Source: Modestobacter muralis
GTDB lineage: Bacteria > Actinomycetota > Actinomycetes > Mycobacteriales > Geodermatophilaceae
Direction: 5' to 3'
Assembly (NCBI RefSeq): GCF_010682105.1
Contig: NZ_JAAGWH010000007.1
Coordinates: 1-64,000 of the forward strand
DNA: 64,000 nucleotides
This document shows, one piece after another, positions 49,014 to 58,117 of the stretch. The notes under the pieces were generated by a model. That model was not told the origin of the DNA, searched no databases, and saw nothing but the letters and a program-made list of their open reading frames with translations. Both the position numbers and the translations under genes were made by a program. Positions within the stretch are counted from its first letter, which is position 1; the number at the start of each line of letters is the position of its first letter.

Positions 49014-50483
49014 GTGGCCGCCGCCGATCCGCTGGCCACCTACCGGGCCAGGCGGGACCCGACCCGCACCGCCGAGCCGGTCCCGCCCGCCGGTCAGCCG
49101 CTGCCCCGGGGCGAGGACGACACGTTCGTCGTCCACGAGCACCACACGCCGCGCGGCCGCACGGGCGAGCGCGTGCACTGGGACCTGCGGCTGGAGCGCG
49201 ACGGGGTGCTGAAGAGCTGGGCGGTGCCCAAGGGCCCGCCGCTGGAGCCCGGGCTCAACCGGCTCGCCGTGCCCACCGAGGACCACCCGCTGGAGTACGC
49301 CTCCTTCTCCGGCGCCATCCCGGCCGGGGAGTACGGCGGGGGAGTGTCGACCATCTGGGACGCCGGCCGCTACGCCACCGAGAAGTGGACCGACGACCAC
49401 GTCACCGTCGCCTTCGACGGCTCCCGGCTGACCGGCCGGTACCTGCTGTTCCGGCTGCCCGACGGCAGCTGGAACCTGCGCCGGCTGGACCCCGACCCGG
49501 TGACGGCGGCCCCGGTCGCCGACGGCGTGCCCGAGGACATGCCGCCGATGCTGGCCGCGATCGGTCAGCTGCCGCCGGCCGACGACCCGCGCTGGGGCTA
49601 CGAGTTCAAGTGGGACGGCGTGCGCGCCCTGGCGCACGTGCGGTCGGGCCGGCTGCGGCTGCGGGCGCGCAGCGGCAACGACGTCACCGCCACCTACCCC
49701 GAGCTGCACGCGCTGCCGGCGGTGCTCGCCGGGCGCGACGCGGTCCTCGACGGCGAGGTCGTGGCGCTGGACGCCGCGGGCCGGCCGGACTTCGGGCTGT
49801 TGCAGGGCCGCATGCACCGCACCGGGCCCGAGGTCGCGCGGATGGCCGCCGCGGCACCGGTCAGCTACTTGGTGTTCGACCTGCTCGCGCTGGACGGCGA
49901 GAGCCTGCTCGACCTGCCCTGGACCGAGCGCCGCGCGCGGCTGGACGCCCTGGACCTGGCCGGGGGGCGCTGGACCACCACCCCCTGGTTCGTCGGCAAC
50001 GGCGACCAGGTGCAGGCGGCGAGCCGGGAGAACGGGCTGGAGGGCGTGGTCGCCAAGCGGCTGGACTCCGCCTACCGGCCCGGCGGGCGGGGCCCGGACT
50101 GGCGCAAGGTGAAGAACCTGCGCACCCAGTCCGTCGTCGTCGGCGGCTGGCGTCCCGGCGCCGGGCGGCGGGCCGGCGGCATCGGCTCGCTGCTGCTGGG
50201 CGTGCACGACGACACCGGCCGGCTGGTGTTCGCCGGGCACGTGGGCACCGGGTTCACCGCGCGGGCGCTGGCCGACCTCGAACCGCTGCTGACCGCGCGG
50301 CCGACGTCCCCGTTCGCCGACGCGCTCCCGCGCGAGGTCACCCGCGACGCGCACTGGGTGGAGCCGACGCTGGTCGGGGAGGTCGCGTTCGGCGAGTGGA
50401 CGCGGGAGGGGCGGCTGCGGCACCCCGCGTGGCGCGGGCTGCGCGACGACCTCGACCCGGACGACGTGGTGGTGGAGCCGTGA
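49014..50483 (+). CDS. ligD: LigD-type protein: 3'-phosphoesterase plus ATP-dependent ligase
   Basis: 489 residues. The N-terminal phosphoesterase domain (about 35-160) has FVVHEHH and HWDLRLERDGVLKSWAVPKG. The ligase domain (175-489) has the adenylation lysine K199 in YEFKWDGVRA, plus DGEVVALD, EGVVAKR and DWRKVKN motifs. It trims 3' ends and seals breaks. The polymerase domain of classical LigD is encoded separately by the next gene. GTG 49014 starts five bases after the ku stop. There is no sign of a frameshift; the domain break is a clean gene split. Confidence 0.94.
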   Translation: MAAADPLATYRARRDPTRTAEPVPPAGQPLPRGEDDTFVVHEHHTPRGRTGERVHWDLRLERDGVLKSWAVPKGPPLEPGLNRLAVPTEDHPLEYASFSGAIPAGEYGGGVSTIWDAGRYATEKWTDDHVTVAFDGSRLTGRYLLFRLPDGSWNLRRLDPDPVTAAPVADGVPEDMPPMLAAIGQLPPADDPRWGYEFKWDGVRALAHVRSGRLRLRARSGNDVTATYPELHALPAVLAGRDAVLDGEVVALDAAGRPDFGLLQGRMHRTGPEVARMAAAAPVSYLVFDLLALDGESLLDLPWTERRARLDALDLAGGRWTTTPWFVGNGDQVQAASRENGLEGVVAKRLDSAYRPGGRGPDWRKVKNLRTQSVVVGGWRPGAGRRAGGIGSLLLGVHDDTGRLVFAGHVGTGFTARALADLEPLLTARPTSPFADALPREVTRDAHWVEPTLVGEVAFGEWTREGRLRHPAWRGLRDDLDPDDVVVEP

Positions 50484-50514
50484 GCGGGCCGACGAGCGCC
50501 GGCGAGGAGGTCGC

Positions 50515-51429
50515 GTGAGGCAGCGGGTGCACATCGACGGGCGCGAGCTCGAGGTGTCCAACCTGGACAAGGTGCTCTTCCCCGAGGTCGGGTTCACCAA
50601 GGCCCAGGTCATCGACTACTACGTGCGGATCGCGCCGGTGCTGCTGCCGCACGTCGCGCACCGGCCGGTCACCTTCACCCGGTGGCCGAACGGGGTGGAC
50701 GGGCAGGCGTTTTTCGAGAAGAACAACGCCCGGCACTCCCCGCCGTGGGTGCACACCGTGACCGTGCCCTCGCCCGGCTCGACCAAGGGCCGGGAGACGC
50801 TGGAGATGGTGCTGCTGACTGCTGTCCCGGACCTGGTCTGGTCGGCGAACCTGGCCGCGCTGGAGGTGCACGTCCCGCAGTGGCAGGTGGGCGCGCACGG
50901 GAGCGCGGAGCTGCCCGACCTGCTGGTGCTCGACCTCGACCCGGGCCCCGGCACCAGCGTCGTGGAGTGCGCGCAGTTGGCGCACCGGCTGCGGGAGCGG
51001 CTGGTCGACGACGGCCTGGACCCGGTGGTGAAGACCTCGGGCTCCAAGGGGCTGCAGGTCTACGCCCCGATCACCTGCGCCGACGCCGACCACCCCAGCC
51101 GGTACGCGAAGGCGCTGGCCCAGCAGCTGAGCGCGGAGACCCCCGAGCACGTGGTGTGGCGGATGGAGAAGGCGCTGCGGCCGGGCAAGGTGCTGCTGGA
51201 CTGGAGCCAGAACAACACCTCGAAGACGACGGTCGCGCCGTACTCGCTGCGGGCGCGGCCGCTGGCCACCGTCTCCACGCCGCTGCGCTGGGCCGAGGTC
51301 GACGCGCTGCGCGAGGATGGCGACCCGGAGTCGGTCCGCTTCCGCACCGACGACGTGCTGGCCAGGGTCGAGGCCCACGGGGACCTGTTCGACGTCTCCG
51401 CCCGCCGGCGCGCCCCGCTGCCGGTCTGA
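50515..51429 (+). CDS. ligD: LigD polymerase (primase-polymerase) protein
   Basis: 304 residues. This is the stand-alone LigD polymerase: VSNLDKVLFPE near the N-terminus, catalytic Asp pair in LVLDLDPGPG (D140, D142), VVKTSGSKGLQVYAP and RMEKALRPGKVLLDWSQN. It fills gaps and adds ribonucleotides at NHEJ junctions. GTG 50515 lies 31 bases after the ligase stop, so the three genes are one operon. A hairpin with 12-bp core follows. Confidence 0.95.
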   Translation: MRQRVHIDGRELEVSNLDKVLFPEVGFTKAQVIDYYVRIAPVLLPHVAHRPVTFTRWPNGVDGQAFFEKNNARHSPPWVHTVTVPSPGSTKGRETLEMVLLTAVPDLVWSANLAALEVHVPQWQVGAHGSAELPDLLVLDLDPGPGTSVVECAQLAHRLRERLVDDGLDPVVKTSGSKGLQVYAPITCADADHPSRYAKALAQQLSAETPEHVVWRMEKALRPGKVLLDWSQNNTSKTTVAPYSLRARPLATVSTPLRWAEVDALREDGDPESVRFRTDDVLARVEAHGDLFDVSARRRAPLPV

Positions 51430-51447
51430 CGCGCCCACATGCGCGTT

Positions 51448-51478
51448 CTCGTGGCCTCCCGGGCCAGGAGGCCACGAG
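51448..51478 (+). terminator. Hairpin after the NHEJ operon
   Basis: CTCGTGGCCTCC (51448-51459) pairs with GGAGGCCACGAG (51467-51478) around a 7-nt loop; imperfect complementarity extends outward about ten more bases on each side (ACAT...ATGT). Confidence 0.7.
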
Positions 51479-51545
51479 GACGCAGATGTCAGCAGTCGGT
51501 CGTGGCCGTGCGGCGGGCGCGGCCGGTTCTGCGACGATCTCGCGC

Positions 51546-52421
51546 ATGTCAGCGCCCTCGGATGCCCGCCTCGCCGACGTCGGACGGCTCGTCGTCCGCT
51601 GCCCCGACCGGCCGGGGATCGTCGCCGTCCTGTCCCGGCTGATGGCCGACGCCGGCGCCAACATCACCGAGTCCCAGCAGCACTCCTCCGACCCGGTCGG
51701 CGGCACGTTCACGCTGCGGCTGGAGTTCGTGCTGGCCGACCTGGCCACCCGGCGGCTGCAGCTGGAGGCGGCGCTGGCCGGGCTGGCGGGGGAGTGGCAG
51801 TTCACCTGGCGGCTCACCGAGGCGGCGCGCAAGCCGCGGCTGGCGGTGTTCGTGTCCACGGCCGACCACGTGCTGCAGGAGCTGCTCTACCGGGTCGGCT
51901 CCGGCGACCTGCGCGCCGAGGTCGCCGCCGTCGTCTCCAACCACCTCGACCTCGAGCCGGTCGCCCGCGCCGCCGGGGTGCCCTTCCACCACGTGCCGGT
52001 CACCCCCGCGACCAAGGACGCCGCCGAGGCCCGCGCACTGGAGCTGGTCGGGGACGTCGACCTGGTCGTGCTGGCCCGCTACATGCAGATCGTCTCCGCC
52101 GACTTCTGCAGCCGGTTCCCCGAGCGGTTGATCAACATCCACCACAGCTTCCTGCCGGCCTTCGTCGGCGCGAACCCCTACCGGGCCGCGCACGACCGGG
52201 GGGTGAAGCTGATCGGGGCGACCGCGCACTACGTCACCGCAGAGCTCGACGCCGGCCCGATCATCGAGCAGGAGGTCGCCCGCGTCGACCACCGCGCCAC
52301 GGTCGAGGACATGCGCCGCATCGGCCGCTACGTCGAGCGCCAGGTGCTCGCCCAGGCGGTGACCTGGCACGTGGAGGACCGCGTCATCGTCGAGGGCGAC
52401 CGCACCATCGTCTTCGCCTGA
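51546..52421 (+). CDS. purU: Formyltetrahydrofolate deformylase
   Basis: 291 residues. An N-terminal ACT domain (about 10-85: LVVRCPDRPGIVAVLSRLM) senses ligands, and the C-terminal formyltransferase-fold domain has RLAVFVSTADHVL, VVSNHLDLEP, ARYMQIVS and INIHHSFLPAFVGANPY, where His in NIHHS and the later Asp in AELDAGPII are the catalytic residues. It releases formate from 10-formyl-THF, balancing one-carbon units for purine synthesis. ATG 51546 gives the full ACT domain. It lies between the NHEJ operon and fur-katA, probably as its own unit. Confidence 0.95.
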   Translation: MSAPSDARLADVGRLVVRCPDRPGIVAVLSRLMADAGANITESQQHSSDPVGGTFTLRLEFVLADLATRRLQLEAALAGLAGEWQFTWRLTEAARKPRLAVFVSTADHVLQELLYRVGSGDLRAEVAAVVSNHLDLEPVARAAGVPFHHVPVTPATKDAAEARALELVGDVDLVVLARYMQIVSADFCSRFPERLINIHHSFLPAFVGANPYRAAHDRGVKLIGATAHYVTAELDAGPIIEQEVARVDHRATVEDMRRIGRYVERQVLAQAVTWHVEDRVIVEGDRTIVFA

Positions 52422-52442
52422 GGCCCGTCCCGGCCCCCTGCA

Positions 52443-52473
52443 GGGCCCCGCCGCGAGCCTGCGAGTGGTGGGG
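52443..52473 (-). repeat. Dispersed intergenic repeat, copy 4 (inverted)
   Basis: On the minus strand it reads CCCCACCACTCGCAGGC then CTCGCGGCGGGGCCC, close to copies 1-3. Outer arms GGCCCCCTGC and GCAGGGGG complete a larger hairpin about 20 bases after the purU stop. Confidence 0.75.
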
Positions 52474-52490
52474 GGCAGGGGGTCCTTAAG

Positions 52491-52520
52491 TTGACTCACT
52501 CAAGACAACACGGTTGAGTG
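52491..52520 (+). promoter_or_regulatory. Putative promoter and Fur-type operator of fur-katA
   Basis: A TTGACT hexamer at 52491-52496 is followed by the inverted repeat CACTCAA (52497-52503) N10 TTGAGTG (52514-52520), six bases before the fur ATG. Peroxide-sensing Fur regulators bind such dyads and autorepress. A -10 box is not obvious. Confidence 0.5.
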
Positions 52521-52525
52521 GGCGC

Positions 52526-52996
52526 ATGGAGACGGCCTGGGACGACCAGCTGCGGACGGCGGGGCTGCGCGTGACGCGGCCCCGGTTGTCCGTGCTGGGC
52601 GTGCTCGCCGAGCACCCGCACGTCGACGCGGACACCATCGCCACCGCGGCGCGGGCCGTGCACCCCTCGATCTCGCCGCAGGCGGTCTACGGGGTGCTCA
52701 AGGCGCTGGTCGGGGCGGGCATGGCCCGGCGGATCGAACCGGCCGGCGGAACCGCGCGCTACGAGCTGCGGGTCGGTGACAACCACCACCACCTGGTCTG
52801 CCGGGGGTGCGGTGTCATCGCCGACGTCGACTGCGTCGTGGGGGCGGCCCCGTGCCTGGCCCCCTCGGACGCGGCGGGCTTCGCCGTCGACGAGGCCGAG
52901 GTCGTCTTCTGGGGACTCTGCGCCGACTGTCAGGTCGCGCGCAGGCAGCACAGCAACGCAACCAGCACGGCAACCGGAGAGGGAGTCCGATCATGA
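52526..52996 (+). CDS. Fur-family regulator (catalase-linked)
   Basis: 156 residues with a winged HTH ([19 protein letters not shown] and [18 protein letters not shown]) and the metal-binding dimerisation half: [18 protein letters not shown] and a final CADC give two CxxC zinc pairs. Location before katA, with a four-base overlap, identifies it as a FurA/CatR/PerR-type peroxide sensor, which derepresses catalase when oxidised; the sensing metal residues were not checked individually. ATG 52526 is preferred over the TTG at 52514, which falls in the operator. Confidence 0.9.
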   Translation: METAWDDQLRTAGLRVTRPRLSVLGVLAEHPHVDADTIATAARAVHPSISPQAVYGVLKALVGAGMARRIEPAGGTARYELRVGDNHHHLVCRGCGVIADVDCVVGAAPCLAPSDAAGFAVDEAEVVFWGLCADCQVARRQHSNATSTATGEGVRS

Positions 52997-54657
52997 CCGA
53001 CGTCGCATCGCAGGGCCCGGCCGCCAGTGAGGCGAGCCGGCCGATCCTGACCAACCGTCAGGGCCACCCGGTCTACGACAACCAGAACTCGCGGACGGTG
53101 GGCTCGCGCGGCCCGGCGACCCTGGAGAACTACCAGTTCCTGGAGAAGATCAGCCACTTCGACCGCGAGCGCATCCCCGAGCGCGTCGTCCACGCCCGTG
53201 GCTTCGTGGCCTACGGCGAGTTCGAGGCCACCGGCACCTGGGGTGACGAGCCGATCGAGCGCTACACCCGGGCCAAGCTGTTCAACGCCCCGGGCAAGAA
53301 GACGCCGCTGGCCATCCGCTTCTCCACCGTCATCGGCGGCCGGGACTCCTCCGAGGCGGCGCGTGACCCGCGCGGCTTCGCGGTGAAGTTCTACACCGAG
53401 GACGGCAACTGGGACATCGTCGGCAACAACCTCGCGGTGTTCTTCATCCGCGACGCGATCAAGTTCCCCGACGTCATCCACTCCCTGAAGCCCGACCCGA
53501 TCACCTTCCGCCAGGAGCCGGCCCGGATCTTCGACTTCATGTCGCAGACGCCCGAGGCCATGCACATGCTGGTCAACCTGTTCTCCCCGCGTGGCATCCC
53601 CGCCGACTACCGGCACATGCAGGGCTTCGGCGTGAACACCTACAAGTGGGTCAACGCCGCGGGTGAGACCAAGCTGGTCAAGTACCACTGGCTGCCCAAG
53701 CAGGGCGTCAAGAGCCTGACCGACGCCGACGCCGCGGTGATCCAGGGCGGCGACCTCGGGCACGCCTCCAAGGACCTCTTCGAGGCCATCGAGCGCGGCG
53801 ACTTCCCGCAGTGGGACCTCTACGTCCAGCTGATGGACGACCACGACCACCCCGAGCTGGACTTCGACCCCCTCGACGACACCAAGGTGTGGCCGGAGAA
53901 CGAGTTCGAGCCCAAGCTGGTCGGCACGATGACGCTGAACCGCAACGTCGACGACCACCACAACGAGAACGAGCAGAGCGCGTTCGGTACCGGCGTCCTC
54001 GTCGACGGGATGGACTTCTCCGACGACAAGATGCTGGTCGGCCGCACGTTCTCCTACTCCGACGCGCAGCGCTACCGGGTGGGCCCGAACTACCTGCAGC
54101 TGCCGGTCAACTCGGCCAAGAACGCGGTCGTGCAGACCAACCAGCGCGGCGGGCAGATGTCCTTCGGCGTCGACCTCGCACCCGGCCAGAACCCGCACGT
54201 CAACTACGAGCCGTCCATCACCGGCGGCCTGCGTGAGGCCCAGTACCCCACGCACGACGAGCAGGGCCCGGAGATCACCGGCCGGCTGACCCGCAAGCGG
54301 ATCGAGCGGACGAACGACTACACGCAGGCCGGTCAGCGCTACCAGCTGATGGAGCAGTGGGAGAAGGACGACCTGGTCGCCAACTTCGTCACGCTCATCG
54401 GTCAGGCCGTCCCCGAGGTGCAGCAGCGGATGGTGTGGCACTTCCTCATGTGCGACGACGAGCTGGGTGCCCGCGTCGGTGAGGGCCTGGGCATCAGCGC
54501 CGACGACGTCCGTGGCCTGGAGCCCCTCCAGACCCAGACGCTGTCGGAGGAGGAGCTGCAGCGTGCGGCGAACCTGGGCAAGAACGGCCCCCGGGACGTC
54601 ACCGGCCTGACGATGACGCACACCGTGCCCAACGAGCGCGTCGTCCTCGCGAAGTGA
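52993..54657 (+). CDS. katA: Monofunctional heme catalase
   Basis: 554 residues. The distal His is H67 ([15 protein letters not shown]), the Asn is N145 in VGNNLAVFF, and the proximal tyrosine lies around residue 355 in [14 protein letters not shown], a close variant of the usual RLFSYxDTxxxRLG. A moderate C-terminal extension follows. It decomposes hydrogen peroxide. The start ATG overlaps the Fur stop, so both are made together under Fur control. A perfect 16-bp hairpin follows the stop. Confidence 0.96.
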   Translation: MTDVASQGPAASEASRPILTNRQGHPVYDNQNSRTVGSRGPATLENYQFLEKISHFDRERIPERVVHARGFVAYGEFEATGTWGDEPIERYTRAKLFNAPGKKTPLAIRFSTVIGGRDSSEAARDPRGFAVKFYTEDGNWDIVGNNLAVFFIRDAIKFPDVIHSLKPDPITFRQEPARIFDFMSQTPEAMHMLVNLFSPRGIPADYRHMQGFGVNTYKWVNAAGETKLVKYHWLPKQGVKSLTDADAAVIQGGDLGHASKDLFEAIERGDFPQWDLYVQLMDDHDHPELDFDPLDDTKVWPENEFEPKLVGTMTLNRNVDDHHNENEQSAFGTGVLVDGMDFSDDKMLVGRTFSYSDAQRYRVGPNYLQLPVNSAKNAVVQTNQRGGQMSFGVDLAPGQNPHVNYEPSITGGLREAQYPTHDEQGPEITGRLTRKRIERTNDYTQAGQRYQLMEQWEKDDLVANFVTLIGQAVPEVQQRMVWHFLMCDDELGARVGEGLGISADDVRGLEPLQTQTLSEEELQRAANLGKNGPRDVTGLTMTHTVPNERVVLAK

Positions 54658-54688
54658 CCCACCGGGGCTGACGCCCCGACCGCACCAC

Positions 54689-54723
54689 CTGCGGGCCACG
54701 ACCGATCCGGTCGTGGCCCGCAG
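54689..54723 (+). terminator. 16-bp hairpin after katA
   Basis: CTGCGGGCCACGACCG (54689-54704) and its exact complement (54708-54723) leave a 3-nt loop, 32 bases past the katA stop. A small GGGC/GCCC stem precedes it. Confidence 0.8.
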
Positions 54724-54751
54724 TGCTGTCCGGGGTCGCTACGGTGCTGGC

Positions 54752-55102
54752 GTGGACGGCGTCACGCAGCTGTACGAGGCGATCAACGCCCGGGACGTCG
54801 ACGGCCTGGCCGGGCTGCTGAGCCTCGACGTCGACTGGCCCGAGCCGATGGGCGGTGGGCGCCTGCGCGGGCGGGACGCAGTGCGGGACCACTGGCGGGA
54901 CCAGTGGGCGGTGCTGGACGTGGCGATGCGGCCCCGGCGGGTCCGCGCGCTGCCCGACGGGCGGGTCGAGGTGCTCGTCGGGCAGGTCGTCCGGGACGCC
55001 GACGGCGACCTGCTGGGCGGGGCGACCGTCCTGCACACCCACACGCTCACCGGGGACCTGATCGCCCGGATGGACGTCGGGGACCCGCTCGGCGCGCTCT
55101 GA
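54752..55102 (+). CDS. NTF2/SnoaL-like small protein
   Basis: 116 residues with the NTF2-fold order: helix VTQLYEAINARDVDGLAGLL, LDVDWPEPMGGGRLRGRDAVRDHWRDQW, then strands VRALPDGRVEVLVGQVVRDADG and ATVLHTHTLTG. This is the polyketide-cyclase-like (SnoaL) type. The substrate is unknown; members often act as small-molecule isomerases or have no enzymatic role. It starts at GTG 54752, right after the catalase hairpin. Confidence 0.75.
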   Translation: MDGVTQLYEAINARDVDGLAGLLSLDVDWPEPMGGGRLRGRDAVRDHWRDQWAVLDVAMRPRRVRALPDGRVEVLVGQVVRDADGDLLGGATVLHTHTLTGDLIARMDVGDPLGAL

Positions 55103-55114
55103 GGGGGGAGCGCC

Positions 55115-56065
55115 TCAGTCGGTGGGGCGGTCGTCCTGCTCGGCGAGGAACTGCTCGATCTGCGCGCCCAGCTCGTCACCGCTGGGCATCTGCCCGCTGA
55201 AGCCGAGCAGGCCGGTCTCCTCGCGGGAGGCGGTGAAGTCGTCGAACTGCTGCTCGAGGGCGGCCACGACGGCGGTGTTCTCGCTGGACCGGGCGATCTG
55301 CTCGTCGACCTCGGTGCGGTTGGCCTCGGCGGCCTCGCGCAGCGTCTCGGTCGGCACGTGCAGCCCGGTCAGCTCCGCCAGGTGCTCGAGCAGGGTGAGC
55401 GAGGCCGCGGGGTAGGTGGCTTGGGCCAGGTAGTGCGGGACGTGCGCGCCGATGCCGAGCGCGTCCACGCCGGCCTGGCCGAGCCGCATCTCCAGCAGGG
55501 CGCCGACGCTGCCGGGCACCCGCATCTCGCCCCAGTAGACCGGGTAGGACTCGATCAGCTGGCGGCGGGTGGCGTGCGCGGTCACGGTCACCGGGCGGGT
55601 GTGCGGGACCGGCATCGGGAAGGCGTGCAGGGCGACCACGGAGGTCACCCCGAGCCGGTCGACCAGGCCGATGACCGCGGCGACGAAGCGCTCCCAGGCG
55701 AAGTCCGGCTCGGCGCCGTGCAGCAGCAGGAACGGCGTCCCGGCGTCGTCCTCAAGGGCGTAGAGCGCGATCTCGGGGGAGACGATCGACTCGTAGCGGT
55801 CGCCGGAGAAGACGATCCGCGGCCGGTGGCCGCGGTAGTCGACCAGGGCGTCGGCGTCGAAGCGGGCGATGACCTCGTTGGGCAGGGCGTCGAGCAGGTG
55901 CGCGCCGGCGAGCGCGCCGGCATGGGCGGCGTCGAACTCGCCGGCCAGGTCGTGGACGAGCACGAGCCCGCGCCGCTGCTCGGGTGAGCCGACCGACGCC
56001 TCACGGATGAGGAACGGCTCGGCCGGGGGGAGGACCTCGACGAGGTCCTCCGGTCGCTGCGGCAC
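55115..56065 (-). CDS. PAC2-family protein
   Basis: 316 residues. The PAC2 core includes GLVLVHDLAGEFDAAHAGALA, LVDYRGHRPRIVFSG and HAFPMPVPHTRP. Members resemble archaeal/eukaryotic proteasome assembly chaperones; in actinobacteria their role is not settled, though a proteasome link is often suggested. The C-terminal 60 residues are a charged helical tail (EVDEQIARSSENTAVV and later acidic). GTG 56065 has AGGAGG six bases upstream. It follows the AI-2E gene on the same strand. Confidence 0.85.
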   Translation of the reverse strand: MPQRPEDLVEVLPPAEPFLIREASVGSPEQRRGLVLVHDLAGEFDAAHAGALAGAHLLDALPNEVIARFDADALVDYRGHRPRIVFSGDRYESIVSPEIALYALEDDAGTPFLLLHGAEPDFAWERFVAAVIGLVDRLGVTSVVALHAFPMPVPHTRPVTVTAHATRRQLIESYPVYWGEMRVPGSVGALLEMRLGQAGVDALGIGAHVPHYLAQATYPAASLTLLEHLAELTGLHVPTETLREAAEANRTEVDEQIARSSENTAVVAALEQQFDDFTASREETGLLGFSGQMPSGDELGAQIEQFLAEQDDRPTD

Positions 56066-56111
56066 GGGTGCTCCTCCTGGGTCGACTGCCTCCGGGTCGG
56101 GTGGAGGCCTG

Positions 56112-57497
56112 TCAGCGGTGAAGGCGCAGCCGGCGCGCGGCATTCCCGATGAGCCCGACCCGGTGCCCGTCGGCGGTGGTGCCGGCGTCCTCGGCGCCCT
56201 CGGAGTCGGGGTTCACCATCGGCGCGGTGTCCACCTTCTCCGCCTTGCGGCGCACCAGCTGGGCACCGGAGGAGTCGCCGGCCAGCTGCTGGCTGGTGCC
56301 GTCGGCGGCCACCTCGGGGGACAGGCCGTCGAGCTGGTCGCGGCCGTAGCGGTAGAAGACGGCGATCAGCGCGGCGACCGGCACCGACAGGAAGGCGCCG
56401 ATGATGCCGAACATGCTGCTGCCGGCGGTGACCGCGAGGATGACCACCGCGGCGTGCAGGTTGAGCCCGCGGCCCTGCAGGATCGGCTGGAGCACGTTGC
56501 CCTCCAGCTGCTGGACCAGCACGACGATGCCCAGCACGATCAGCGCCTTGGTGAGCCCGACGCTGACCAGCGCGATGAGCACCGCGAACGCCCCGGCGGC
56601 GAAGGCACCGATGATCGGGATGAAGGCGCCGAAGAAGGTCAGCACGGTCAGCGGCAGCACCAGCGGCACGCCCAGGACCAGCAGGCCCAGGCCGATGAAG
56701 AACGCGTCGACGAACCCGACCAGCGCCTGCGACTTGATGAACTCCGACAGGGTCGCCCACGTCTTCACCGACAGCGCGGCCACGTGCGGGGCGGCGCGCG
56801 GGCCGGTCTGCGCGGCCAGCCACGGCACCCACTTGGGCCCGTCCTTGAGGAAGAAGAAGGTGAGCAGCAGCGCGAGGATCAGGTTGAGGACGATGTTGCC
56901 GACCGTGGCGGCGGTGGAGGCCGCGTACGAGGCGATCTGGGTGGCGTTGCTCTGCACCCGGTCGATCAGCGCCTGGACGGCGTTGCCGACCTGGTCGTCG
57001 TCGAGGTTGAACGGCGGGCCGGCGAGGTAGCCCTGCACCTCCTGCAGGCCGCCGCTGAACTGGTTGGCGACCTCCTCGACCTGGCTCACCACCTGCGGGA
57101 CGATCACGGCGAAGATGCCGCCGATGACGGCGAGGAAGCCCAGCAGCACGGTCGCGGCGGCGAGCGCCGGCGGCCAGGAGTGCGAGCGCAGGAACCGGGT
57201 GAGCGGCCACAGCACGGTGGTGAACAACAGCCCCAGGACCACGGGGAGCAGGACGACCCACATGATGCTGAAGACCCGGCCCAGGATCACCAGGGCGATG
57301 ACGATCAGGATCAGCTGGGCCGAGCCGATGGCCACGCCGCGGGTGGCCGCCTGCAGGCGGCGGGTGCGGTCGGGGCCCGGCGCGGGGGCCCTCGTGCCGA
57401 CCGAGTTCGGGTCGTCGCCGGCGGGGCCGGTGCTCGTCGCTCCGCTGCCCCCGGTACCGGTGGTGTCGGTGGGGTCGGCGGAACGGTCGTCGGGCAT
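56112..57497 (-). CDS. AI-2E family transporter (PerM/TqsA-like)
   Basis: 461 residues. A disordered acidic N-terminus (1-48) precedes about eight helices (50-375). Family hallmarks are ILALLLTFFFLKDGPKW, VQQLEGNVLQPILQGRGLNLH and the final FLSVPVAALIAVFYRY. Members export or leak small molecules or act in Na+/H+ exchange; only some transport AI-2, so substrate is open. A soluble tail of about 75 residues follows the last helix. ATG 57497 is chosen; an ATG 18 bases upstream is equally possible. Confidence 0.9.
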   Translation of the reverse strand: MPDDRSADPTDTTGTGGSGATSTGPAGDDPNSVGTRAPAPGPDRTRRLQAATRGVAIGSAQLILIVIALVILGRVFSIMWVVLLPVVLGLLFTTVLWPLTRFLRSHSWPPALAAATVLLGFLAVIGGIFAVIVPQVVSQVEEVANQFSGGLQEVQGYLAGPPFNLDDDQVGNAVQALIDRVQSNATQIASYAASTAATVGNIVLNLILALLLTFFFLKDGPKWVPWLAAQTGPRAAPHVAALSVKTWATLSEFIKSQALVGFVDAFFIGLGLLVLGVPLVLPLTVLTFFGAFIPIIGAFAAGAFAVLIALVSVGLTKALIVLGIVVLVQQLEGNVLQPILQGRGLNLHAAVVILAVTAGSSMFGIIGAFLSVPVAALIAVFYRYGRDQLDGLSPEVAADGTSQQLAGDSSGAQLVRRKAEKVDTAPMVNPDSEGAEDAGTTADGHRVGLIGNAARRLRLHR

Positions 57498-57593
57498 GGA
57501 CAGATCCCAACACATCCCGCGCCCGCGCACTCGTCGATCGGGCGAGGTCACACCCGCGAGGCCGCTGTCGTACCCGCGTCGTAGGTTGCCCCC

Positions 57594-58058
57594 ATGCCGA
57601 AGACCGCCACCGCCGACCGCGTCGAGCGCGACGAGCTGCTCGCCTTCCTCCGCCCCCGGCACAAGGCCCTGCTGATGACCCGTCGCGGCGACGGGACCCC
57701 GCAGCTGTCCCCGGTGACCTGTGGTGTCGACGAGGCCGGCCGGGTGGTCGTCTCGACGTACCCGCAGCGGGCCAAGGTGGTCAACGCCCGGCGCGACCCG
57801 CGGGTGTCGATGTGCGTGCTGTCCGACGACTTCGACGGCCCCTGGGTGCAGGTCGACGGCACGGCCGAGGTGCTCGACCTGCCCGACTCCGTCGAGCCGC
57901 TGGTCGACTACTTCCGGGCCATCAGCGGTGAACACCCCGACTGGGACGAGTACCGGGCGGCGATGGTCCGCCAGGGCAAGTCGCTGCTGCGGGTGACCAT
58001 CGAGCGCTGGGGGCCGGTCGCCACCGGTGGCTTTCCGCCCCAGCTCACCGGCGCCTGA
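57594..58058 (+). CDS. PPOX-class flavin/F420-dependent protein
   Basis: 154 residues, split-barrel flavin reductase fold: RDELLAFLRPRHKALLMTRRGDGTPQLSPVTCGVDE, VVSTYPQRAKVVNARRDPRVSMCVL and the C-terminal VTIERWGPVATGGFPP. It fits the TIGR03618-type, PPOX-class proteins that use F420 or FMN. Substrate is unknown. ATG 57594 diverges from the AI-2E gene. A GTG-started regulator follows 60 bp downstream. Confidence 0.85.
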   Translation: MPKTATADRVERDELLAFLRPRHKALLMTRRGDGTPQLSPVTCGVDEAGRVVVSTYPQRAKVVNARRDPRVSMCVLSDDFDGPWVQVDGTAEVLDLPDSVEPLVDYFRAISGEHPDWDEYRAAMVRQGKSLLRVTIERWGPVATGGFPPQLTGA

Positions 58059-58081
58059 CCGCGACCCGCCAAGGCCAGGTC

Positions 58082-58115
58082 CTTGCATTCCGCGTTGCAA
58101 GCTGCTGGACTTGCG
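58082..58115 (+). promoter_or_regulatory. Three TTGCA-type half-sites before the SatD-like gene
   Basis: CTTGCA (58082-58087), TTGCAAG (58095-58101) and CTTGCG (about 58110-58115) are spaced 13-15 bp apart; the first two form the inverted pair CTTGCA-N8-TGCAAG. They sit directly before the GTG at 58118 and could be bound by the encoded HTH protein. Confidence 0.4.
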
Positions 58116-58117
58116 GG

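Noticed and set aside
49014-51429. Frameshifted single ligD gene
   Set aside because: The two products are complete domains, each with its own start, in the order ligase then polymerase, which is not the order of the fused enzyme read through a frameshift.
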